The translations under genes and the position numbers were made by a program. Source: Zoroaster sp. YZ-2022 (lineage: Eukaryota; Echinodermata; Asteroidea; Forcipulatida; Zoroasteridae). Taken from it: DNA of 64,000 nt. Location of the stretch: positions 37,712,679 through 37,776,678 of the forward strand of contig CM055822.1 of assembly GCA_029582265.1 (NCBI GenBank), written 5' to 3'. The notes under the pieces were generated by a model, which was not told the origin of the DNA, ran no database searches, and was given only the letters and a program-made list of their open reading frames with translations. Below, piece after piece: positions 38,501-50,500 of this stretch (position 1 is its first letter; every line of letters starts with the position of its first letter).

Positions 38501-41500
38501 ACGGGAATGCTCTCCTCTACGGTCTCCTGCAGAATCAAATCTCTCGTCTTCAGCACATACAAAACACAGCAGCTCGTGTTGTGACTTTGTCCAGAAAGTC
38601 ATGCCATATCACGCCAATCTTGAAAGAACTGCACTGGCTTCCTGTTTCACAGAGAATTGTTTTTAAACTTATGCTAATTGTTCACAAATCTTTTAATAAC
38701 ATTGCTCCAATTTATATTTCTGAACTGCTTAAAGTCTACACTCCATCATGCAATTTGTGCTCCAGCAACATGTCACTCCTAAAGGAACCAACTTCAAAAC
38801 GGAACTGGGGTGATAGGTCTTTTTCTGTCGCGGCTCCGAGACTCTGGAATCATCTTCCAACTAAACTCAAATCTTATAGTATAACTAGATTTAAGTCGAT
38901 GCTTAAAACTCATCTTATGTCACAATTCTTCAAAGATGATGTATATTTGTAATTGCATTGTAGGTACATGTATCTCAGTACATAATTTTATCCCTATGCT
39001 ATCATTGTATATTGTTTGTATTCATGTTTTTTCTTTGTTTCCGCGCCTTGAGCGCCCAGCAGGGTGGATATGTGCGCGCTACAAATCTTTATTATTATTA
39101 TTATTATTATTATTATTCTTAATACCATTGTCACAGAATTGACCACACTGAAGCCAGTAGTCTCAATGATGAGAGTTTTACAACAAGCTAAATTACTTGG
39201 TGTAAAGTTGATGATCGTATATCAAACATCCTTTTAAATATTTGTCTCAGGTGCTATCCTTTGTAATAGTAAAATTAGTGAAATAATTTCCAAAATGAGT
39301 TTCTGTCATGCAAAGACAGAAATTCCACATTGGAATGAAGACGAACAATCCGAATGCATTTATTTTAACGAGTTTATCATTAACTGATCAATGAGTGCCA
39401 TTTTCACGACAATGAAACAAGGTGAAACTTTCACAGGTTTGTTCTTACAATGAATTAACCCTCCTACTGTTTGACCACTTGAAACCATTCAAAATTTCCA
39501 CTTACCAAAATGGCCATTGGTTTTGTACATACATGCATTTGAAAAGTGTTGGTAGCAAGCTTTACTACCGTTCAAATGGTTTTTGAATGGTGGATACACT
39601 AGACCTTGGTGTGTTTCCATAGCCGAATGGTTTCAAATGGTGAATGTACTACACAGTGGCTTATAAATCATTCAAATGGTTTTGAATGGTGGATACACTA
39701 TACACCTTGGTGTGTTTCACAAAACGAATGGTTTCAAATGGTGCATCAACTTGTCTGAAAAAGGCACAAAAAGTAGGAGGGTTTTAATGCATTTGCAGAC
39801 ATTTTACCAAAAGCCTTTAGTAAAATGACTGTAAATCTAATCTGCATGTACGTTTCAGCTTATTTCATTTTGTTCATTGAAGACGTAGTGCAGGAAGTTA
39901 ACCATTTAACTGAAAATCATCTGCAAATTTTCAATGAAAAAGAATAAATAAACTTCTCAATAAATATTGGGTTCGGTTAGCCAGTTAGCAAATTTCTAAA
40001 TGGTTAGTGCCGTTTAGGTCGGTTAACCGGTTAAACATATTGCAACTTCCAGAAATTATCTTTTTCATCAGAATATTGCTATTTGCACTTGAAGAAGAGA
40101 AAACAAATGACACTTTAAAATGACATTTCTCAAAATAACTGTGAGAAGCATGGGTTTACAGCAAATGCATGTAATGTATGTACTGAAAAGAATTGATGGC
40201 AGGTCCTATCACTAATTCATGTTGCCACTGTTTTACTCTTACACCAAGATTCTGACAACTAATTTGGGAAATCTTATTTCAAAGTATTTGTTATCCTCAA
40301 TCTCCAATATTCAAATGAAAACAAAAATTTTGGGAAATTGTTGGTAAAATACAGGCAATTTTAAACAAGAAAAAAGAAAATGTGTCCAGATTTGTTGTAC
40401 TCATTCCAATGTAGAAGCTATGTCTCTGGATGACAACAGTTCATTTGCAAAATAACTTGATTAATTGTAACAAAATAATAGCATCTCATACAGAAGTTTT
40501 ATCACTTGATGAGGCCAATTGAGGGATGTATGAAACCGATCATCATTTTTAAACCAAGTACACTGTTAAGTTTTATGAAAACTCAAATGACATTATACAA
40601 AAAGTATGTTAATCTTGAAACAAAAAAATAAATAATAAAAATTATAATGAAATAAAAATTATTATTAAAATTGGAATAATGGAATCTGATAAATTACCGA
40701 CATCAGGACTGGAATTACACAGAGTCCATTGCCTTAGTTGCCCTGGTCTTGGCCTTGGTGCCCCTTAGAAATGTTCCCATAGACATTCTGATAAATCTAA
40801 TAGTAAAGTCAAGTGCCCTTTACTCTGGAAAAGTGGCCTTGCCCCATACAAGATGAAATTGCAGGCCTGTGACATACCATCAAATATGGACTCAGCATTA
40901 TCAAAACCGAGCTCTGAACAGACGACATCACCATCAGTTTGACTCCAAGAATCATCACAAATGATGCCCCATTGTCCATTAATGTAAACCTCTACACGCC
41001 CCTCGTATTGCGAGCTACCATCAGCCAACCGTACTGCGCCATATCCTGAAAAGTAAATGACAGAGTTTTAATTGGTCTTGTATGCACTCTGTGCACATCA
41101 TAGCCCTTTAGCGAGGAATTATGTCTTGATACCAGCAGGGGTCAAAGTTAACACTAGTCTGCGGCTAGTGGTTTCAGCAGCAGGACTACTACAGCTGCTG
41201 AAAACACTAGTCTGTGTGGCTGGTGGTCTGCTGGGGTTTGGATAGTCCGATGGGCTAGTGAAAATAATGAACTAAAAATACGCAAAAAACATTCAGTATG
41301 AATGATCTCAGCATGACCTCAGCATGACCTCAGCAAGAACATGTTACACAACAGCTCACGGTTCATTTCTTTTTCTTGTATTTATATTAACCTTTTTTCA
41401 GGACTACTAAAAATGAGAAGGACTAGTAAAATTTTAACATAACTACATTTGTGTAGTCCTGTGGGCTACCATAAAAATCAAGTTAATTTTGACCCCTGTA

Positions 41501-44500
41501 ATAATAGGGCACTTTGACATGAAGTGACTATACATGTACATGTATTGACCAATGACAGCCACGATTACGAGTCCAAAAGTTAAAATAGCTGTATCTCGTC
41601 GATAACAAACGTAAACACACCACCATTACGTACGTGCAATATGTGCGTACGCCAGCAGTCTCACCAGGATTTTCATTTAGGGTGGGGGGAAATTTTAAAT
41701 AATGTTTGAGTTTAAAGATGGGGGCCCTTTACATTGAGAGTAGGGGAAAATGGATATTTATCACCTGCAGGTTGCATCTGCAAGTGCAACTCCGTCACAG
41801 ACAATGTGGCAATCACTTCAAACAATCGTAATAGAAATACACAATTGTTATTGAACATAGGGAACGATTTCATTCAAAAATGTTGCTACAAAAAACTTGC
41901 ATGGCAAAATCATAGTTTTGTATGCAGCAGTCTAGACCTGTGAATTTTGTATAGCAAATTTAAAATGCTGAAAAATTCCATTATGCAGTGTTCATACTGC
42001 TGTTTGGTCAATCATCATGTGCTCAGATGTTACTAGAAATAAATATCTTTAGTGTCCGGAAATTGGGCCATAATGCGTAACGAATGACCAAAGAACTTCA
42101 AGTATCTTTCTTCCAGGCAAAGTTTTTCCTTATTTTGGTAAAGTTTCAGTCATTCACGAAAGTTAGTCCTCTGTCCATTTTTGTTTCTTTACACTGTAAT
42201 ATTGATCGCTGAAACGGATGCAATATTACGAAAAGTATTTACAGACATTTGTGGCATAATCAAGCTTGATGTTGCTTATTAAAAATTCAAGCTGTCAATC
42301 AAGCATGAGTGGCTCACCGTGGTTGATAGGGTGATCGTAATGGGTGCCAAAATTATTCTAAACCTCACCACCATCTGTATAAATGAATGTTAATCAGGTA
42401 ATTTGTCTGCATGACTGCCTGGGAAGTCTTGCGCATCATCAGGGCTTTTTTCTGCGTGGCACGTTATTTTTTTTATGCGTGGCGCGAAACCCTGATTTTT
42501 GTCACGCTTTACTATCACTGACGCATCTGCTGTGTACATGTACGTGCATGGTATGCATCGGGGCATGGCTCATGTGTTGTACCCATGTGTGCCGTTGCTC
42601 GGCTGTCACTATGGTGGTCGCAGCTTAATGGATCGGTAAATTAACCCCATGGTCTAACTTACCAGGTTCTTCACATTCAACACCGGCATCTTCTGAATGG
42701 CTGCATGGTACGTTATAAAAGGTATTATGTGAGCAGTCAAGTATTCGGGACTCCCTCCCTGTACAGGTCACTGCAGTGGTCAATATGTCACCACTCCCTT
42801 CACCAAAGAAGGCATCTGTATAGTAACTAATGGCTTTAAGGTACCCCAATTGACGGCAGACTACAGAGGCATCATTAAGGTCCCACTCATCATCGCAGAC
42901 CGTATTCCATTGGTTGTTGTTGTAGATTTCAACTCTGCCCTTAAAGGCAGTGCTTCCACCGACCAGTCGGACATTCCCGTCAGAATCTGTCATCGTAATG
43001 AAGAGACCATTGCTTGTAAGTCACAAGTTGCCCATGGCAATGGACATTATGTAAATCATTTATTTCAGAACAAGAACATATTTTATAGTCTGCAATATAC
43101 ACTTGATTATGAGCTGCACTGTGGCTATGGTACAAGCTTGAGGAAAAATACTAACATGTGAAAGTTTATTGCTGGTAAAACAAGCAAAATGTCACTCAAT
43201 TTGTTTCCTGTTACCTCTTTTAAAGTGGTAATATTAATAATTTACATTTAGAGAAAGGTCATGTCATATGGAAAACTAAACATAAATACATTCCATAAAT
43301 TGAAAACTACCCAAGCCTGATCTATTACATGTTACATGTATGTCCATTACATGTTATGTTACAATACATGTCCAGCCACTATACCAATATAATATACCAA
43401 TTTAATCAGAGGATCAGAGACCACCATGGCTAGAAAGTGAGACATTAACCTTTTCTACACGATCTGAAAACACATTCAATTCCCAATGCTTAATCCATCT
43501 GAAAAGGTTTCTTTGAGTGGCTGTGGATTAAGAGAAACAATGCTATGTGGGGCGGCTGCTATGCGATCCAACTGTGACGTGAGATGGTGTACACGTCGCT
43601 TTGTCTCACTAAATTAATCTTTTTAAGTATTCCTTAACTAATTCAGAGTGTTACCTTCAAAAACAAGCTGTTTAGGGTTCTAAATAAAATCTTGCAGTAG
43701 ATATGTATCTGTAGTCAAACGTACATCTGCTGTGGCCACTTGACTGCTGCTCATTAATATTCATATCACGTGTACTCTGTGACCATAAGGATACGTCAAT
43801 TTGTTACTTCTTTTTGATCCCAGTATCACCAATAGCATATTTAAACATGGATTTGTAAATTGTATTATTCTTAAATAGTTATTCCTTCAAGAATAATTGT
43901 TTAAAGTAATGAACTTGTGCACATTTAACTTTTATTTGTGATAATCGTCTGCATTGCAAGCGCGCGAGTTTTGGGCCAATGAAAATAGTGTCACTGCTGC
44001 GCAGTTGTATAAAAGGCAGTGTTTCAGCTTTCACAATCAGTTGCTGGAAGTTAAGCTCGCTGTAATTATCAGGTTAGTGTTGTAATGTTTATATGAAACA
44101 GACTGAACCCACATCGATTGCTTTTAAATTGATTTATTGAATTCTATAAATAACATTGCTTGGATAAAATGTGTGTTTTGCATTATAATTTGTTCTCAAG
44201 ATAATAGTAAATATTAGAGGAATTTAAGTTACATTTTCTTGGTACATCGTATAAATATATAAATTATAGGCCATCTCGTTTACTATCTCCGTTATGACTT
44301 AATGTCGGGAACTTGACTTATTTACTGAGGCTTTGGTGGTTTAGGAACATATATTTGTGCATATTTATGAGGTAATTATGAGTTTCTGGAAGTTACATGT
44401 AAGCTCGCTGTAATTATCAGGTTACGTGAGGTTGAGCAGCAACTCCTCCACATGACTCCGTATCACCACGGGGTATTTACACTATAACAAGTTTACGGAG

Positions 44501-47500
44501 CAGATAAACAAGGGACTATACTACCAGTGGATGCGTTCACTGCAATGTCAGTATAGCTTTTGTACATCTATCCGGAACGGGCGGAGTAACTTATATTCAT
44601 CAGCCGGTAGCTGACGTTTAACCCAGTCAGGGACTGGCGGAGTAACTTATATTCATCAGCCGGTAGCTGACGATAACCCAGTCAGGGACTGGCGGAGTAA
44701 CTTATATTCATCAGCCGGTAGCTGACGATAACCCAGTCTGGGAATGGCGGAGTAATTTATATTCAGCGGAGAGCTGACGATTAAGACGTTTAACCCAGTC
44801 AGGGACTGGCGGAGTAACTTAAATTCATCAGCCAGTAGCTGACGATAACCCAGTCTGGGACTGGCGGAGTAATTATTCATTAGCTTAGAGCGGAGGGCTT
44901 CGTTTAGAGTATTGAAGGAGTTAAACAGAGAACAACATTACTGTATGATTGCTATAATTTTAACATATTTTGAGTTGAGATGTAAATAAATTGTTGAAAC
45001 TGTTAGACAGGCGTGATTCTTAGTTCTTACGTTGTAGTCCATCTCTTCAGTAATAATATTTATTGGCTGCCTGGTTGTATATTTCAACCCAACGGACTTG
45101 GGGAAGATAAATTTATTTGTACCACGGTGATCGGATTGGTAGGAGACACTGGCACTAGAGTTTCAACAGCGCCCCCAAAGACCGCCGCGTCACACAACAG
45201 TCGGCTTACCACTGAAGTAGTTTACTTTTGTTTTACACTTCCGAAAGCTGAAAAGACTGGTCTAATTTTGTTTCCATGTTCACAATCGCATTTTTTTGTT
45301 TTAATCGCGATATATTTTTCTCATCACAATATGCCGATATCTCGAAAATTTCTTGATAACGTAATTGAATTTAAAAAAAGTATCGCGATATTCGATGTTA
45401 TTGTGTTATTGCCCAAGCTTAACTATAGATATTTGCTTAGAGATCCACAGACAAGATTAAAAGCTTACTTATTGAAGTTACACTGCAGATAACACCTGCA
45501 TCTTCATCGTGGCCACAATTCTGACTGGTAGACGCAGGGCACTCATGTATGTTGGTTTCTAATCCTGTGCAGTCTACATCATCAAGAACTATGTCTCCAC
45601 TACCCTGGCCAAAATATGCTGATGTTTCAGCTGATAAAGCTGACCCATAGCCAAGCTGTCGACACACCACTGTAGCATCATTAATGTCCCAGTTGTCATC
45701 ACATACTGTCCCCCATGCTCCATTTACATACACCACAACACGGCCTTCCCAGCTACTACCACCACCCACAAGATGTATAGCTGCAGAAGTGAATGTAAGA
45801 AAATAATTATGAAAACAAGAGATGACAAATTTTAGTCAGCTCAGGATATTAATGATTCCAATCTCATTGTGCACACATTGGACATACATGTACATGTACA
45901 TGTACATGTACATGTACATTCTCTTCACAAATACCACAGTGCGCATGTGCAAGCCGATTTGCATAAGGCATGCTGCTCTAGCATAAATAACCAAATACTA
46001 CAAAACTGACCTTACTTCACCAGAAATTGTCTATCAATGTTACAGCTAACATGAACAACTGATTACCGATCAAAAAAGTATTCAAACTCACACTGTGAGT
46101 ACAAAGCCAATGTTTTATCACACTAATGTACACGCACATATATAGAGTGTCATGGCCGAGCGGTCTAGCTTACCGGACTCAAGTTCTGGTGTTAGCAGCA
46201 GAATGTGGGTTCGAATCCCGGCCGTGACACTTGTGTCCTTGAGCAAGACACTTAACCATAATTGCTTCTCTCCACCCAGGGGTTAAATGGGTACCTGTGA
46301 GGGCAGAGTTGGTTGATTAGCCCTATATGCGCTGTAATGGCAGCAATTGAGCTGTGTACTCCCCAGGGAGCTGAGATGGTTTCAGGAATGATTTATGAGC
46401 CTTATGAGCCTTATGAGCAGGGATAATAATATAATGCGCCTTGAGCACCACTCAGTTGGTGGATACATGCGCTATATACATGTAAGTCCACACATTATTA
46501 TTATTATTATTACAAGTCAGGTATACAAGGACAGTCAGGTGTCTATATACATGTATGTATTGTAAATGCTTTATAAATACACATATAAAAACTGCAGAGC
46601 CAGACTACTATTAATTTTTTCCTTTAATGTATGCGCTAACGATATCTGTGCCAGTTTACATGGAAACCACAGGTATCAGCAGTATATTGTAATGAGCCGG
46701 ATGACGGTATAATGATGGGATTTTTGGAGAATTGCTGGATTTTTCTTTTTAAACACAGAGATCTGCAGAAAGTTGCATGCCTGTTTACTACAAATGCTGA
46801 CATTTTGAATCATGAAAGCATTTGCATAATTTCATTATAAATGTTAAAGACCTGTATGAATACTACATGAAAACACTGTACATCAAGGCTGTCAATCAAC
46901 AGCATGGATTAACCAATGTGGTTAAGCCTTTCTGCAACGAATGTTGCTATGTCAGTCAAGAACTTTGCAAAGATCATAATGGTGCAAGTGGGGTGACAGA
47001 CTGTTCTCAGCCATGGTAAGAATGGGCACATGTATACACGTACGTAGATTAGTCTTTTTCATGTGTACGATTTGCATTGATACATGGATTTTCGAAGAAA
47101 GAAATGTTACCACTTATGTGTGCACGATGTATGTACAATGAAAACGCACATGAAAAAACATTTGTCAGCACACTTCTCACACGCCTATCAGAATCTGAAA
47201 GAATCAGAGTAAAATTAGGTGCCAAGAACATGCCTTTTTATGAAAAAAAGTGGAAAACAATCTACATGATACACACAGACACACTGTACAACGTTAAGAT
47301 GGACACCAGCAGAAACAGAGAAAATAAGAAATACAACTCAACTACATGTAGGTGATTAAGAACAGATGTAACAGACAAGATTTCAAGTGCATACATGTAG
47401 GCATACGTGAAAGGTCTCCATCATTCCCACTGCAGATAACACCTGCATCTTCACTGTGGCCACAATTGCGACTGGTAAAAGCAGGGCACTCATGTATGTT

Positions 47501-50500
47501 GGTTTCTAATCCTGTGCAGACTACATCAAGAATTATGTCTCCACTACCCTGGCCAAAATATGCTGATGTTTTGGCTGATAAAGCTGACCCATAGCCAAGC
47601 TGTCGACACACCACTGTAGCATCATTAATGTCCCAGTTGTCATCACATACTGTCCCCCATGCTCCATTTACATACACCTCAACACGGCCTTCCAAGCTAC
47701 TACCACCATCCACAAGCCGTATAGTGTATTCAACTGCAGAAGTGAATGTAAGAACATATGAAATGTGAAATCATCACCATCCTCACAAAACCCTGTGGAT
47801 TTTATTTTAGTTTTGGGCCAAATGCATAATAATGCCCATTTATTTTGTATACTCTGAGCTCACAAGTACATGTACACCATGTACACTATGCCAATCAAAC
47901 CTGTTAATCAGTGATTTGCATTTTCACAAAGTATTTAAACCCAGTTGAGTCAGTTCGCTATGACCCATTCGCTTTAATAAAGCCAATAGGGTCATTCTGT
48001 ATCAAATCAACTAATTTTTCCCAAACCTCCCCTGGCATCCCTCTCAGATTTGGCAAAAACAATTCCAGATCTTACATACGTGTACGTACAATTGTAATTC
48101 CAAGCGGTTTGTAAGGCAGTTTTCGACCAATATTCAAAAGCCGTTGTACATGTATACATGTAGCTTTTTATTGGAATCAAATACATGTACATGTACTTCA
48201 AAGTTGGTACATGCAATATATACATGTAGTAACCACATCCTGTTCTCTTCAGAAAAGGCACAAAAATGTCTTACAATGTACACCACATCTGCAGTCATTT
48301 ACACTGTAAAACCATACAATGTACATATTTTGATTCTTTGCAAAGTTTTTTTTTCTTTTTCTTTATCGGTAGAGAAAAGATGTGGATCATCACCATTCAC
48401 CCACATAATTATGTACAGGAAGAGAATGACTAATTTCCCCTTTTTCTTTCTCCACAGATTTTTCTTTTGTTAAAACAAAATTTAATTTTGTTAAAATTAC
48501 ATTTGTTTTGCTTGTTAGTCTATTTGTCTGTTTGTTATCTCCTTGTCCGACTCTTTCCTTTTCACTAATCTTCTAAATTTCTTCTTTCAGGCATCACTCC
48601 TGCTCTCCCTGTACCTACAATGTACATTGTACTTCATGTTTAATCCCTCAACTGTCTAGTCCCAGGAACAGTACACGACTCTGCTTCTTGTATACTCTTC
48701 TGTTGTTCCTTTCACAGATCTGACTAACTTCTGCCCAGTCTTGTGTTTAAAAGTACAGTATGTGTGTATGTTTGTATCGTCCATTTTGCCTTTGAGAAAG
48801 AACCTACTCTAAGTTTGAAACGTAACCTGGCCATTAACTACAGGTACATGTACGTACGCGTACGTGTACATGTACATGTACGTAGTTTACTCTTTTTTTT
48901 TTAACTTCTGCTCATTCTTTTGTTTAAAAGTACAAGTGTGCATGTGTGCATGTTTAGTAATAATATTTGTGGCTTTACATGGTGAAAAACCTATTTGTGG
49001 TGACAGCATGTGAAATTCTCATGTGTGTATGTTTGTATATCGTCCATTTTGAAAAAAAGGTCAATAAAACTACCATTTTATTTATTTATTTTTTCAATTT
49101 TGACCCCCCACCCAACTAATATCCACCAAATATTTTTCTTTCATTTACGTAATGTAGACCCTGCTTGTAAGTTTTGAGAAGTGTGCTTATCCCAATAATA
49201 ATAATAATTGTTTCTAATATAGCGCTCAATTCCATCACGCAGTGACGCTCATGGCGCATCAACATTATTACCCTTGTCATCAGACCAGTTATAATATCAT
49301 TCCTAGAACCATCTCAACTCCCTGGGGAGTATGCAGCCCATGCTGCCAAATGTCTAGCGCAACGAGCTTAATCAAACACAATTACCATCTCTGCCCTCAA
49401 AGGTCCCCATTTATACTCCTGGGTGGAGAGAAGCAATTATAGTTATGTGTCTTGCTCAGGGACACAAGTACCATGGTCACGGCCAGGATTCGAACCCACA
49501 TTCTGACGACTCGGCCATCAGAACACAAGTCCGATGCGTGAGACCGCTCGGCCATGGCACCCCATGCTGAGCTACATGAGCTAGTACCTAAGCACAGGGA
49601 TTTTTCTTGTGTTACTCGCTTTGCTAAACAAGCAGGTGAACACCCTCACTATCTTCGACTCCCCAAAATCAAGAGTGAGTTCCATTTGGATAGCTTCTTC
49701 CCTAGAACAGCATTACAATGGAATGCCCTTCCAGCTGATTGCTTTCCACCAACTTACGATCTATTTAAGTTTAAGAAAAACATCAACAAATGCACAGTAT
49801 GTAATCTTGCTTAAATGTGGATGACATATCATGTATGTAACCCCTTACACTTTAGGGAGAGTCTCAAAAGTCGGAACGGATAGTCCGTTCCGCTGGGAAT
49901 ACCAGAGCGGTCCGTTGGGAACACGCCAGCAATCCCCCGGGCATACGCAAACGGTCCCAAGGAACGGAGCTGTATATGCCCAGCGGAACGTTCGACTGGG
50001 CACACGGGAGCATACTCAGCTACAAGAACAATCCAAAGGATCGTTCCTTTTGGGAACAGTGGAGACTGCAGCACTCCGCCAACTGCGAATGGGCAGAAAA
50101 AATGTAATACATTGTGTTTACCGCACACGCGGCACAAGTTAGTGCACTACTACTGCACGAAAATAAACTACTTTTAGCTAACACACACTGAGCTAAACTG
50201 TAGTGTACACCGTGTACTGTGTATGTCTTCGTGTACCGTGTATGTCTTCGTGTACCGTGTATGTCTTCGTGTACCGTGTATGTCTTCATGTACCGTGTAT
50301 GTCTTCGTGTACCGTGTATGTCTTCGTGTACCGTGTAGCTGGGTATTCATAATAACACATACACTGAGTCACTCACTTTAAGGCCTTTTATTCAAGTTTT
50401 TACTAATTAGGACAAGTTTGTTTTTAGTCGAAGCGAACACAAAAAGTTGCAATCCAGGAGGAAGAGGAGTGCTTAAAAATTGATACGAAATGTGGCTGCT

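Larger units (their letters stand above)
35667..39117 (+). mobile_element. CR1/L2-like LINE, near-complete but inactive, in SRCR intron 5
   Basis: An APE-type non-LTR retrotransposon: a short signal-peptide/2A-like leader (35667-35945), an endonuclease (36022-36870), a linker (36886-37160), a reverse transcriptase (37162-38952) and a 3' end GCGCCTTGAGCGCC..GCGCGCTACAAATC followed by (TTA)n at 39087-39117. Frameshifts occur near 35940, 36866 and about 37090, and an in-frame TAA at 37609, so it cannot be autonomous as it stands. It lies opposite to the SRCR gene, inside its 6.7-kb intron. The 5' boundary is uncertain; untranslated sequence may begin near 35330. Confidence 0.85.

Noticed and set aside
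46147..46230. A tRNA-Leu/Ser gene
   Set aside because: The A and B boxes are present, but the sequence continues into a SINE core and tail with a related copy at 49193-49564, and the acceptor stem is not closed as in a functional tRNA.
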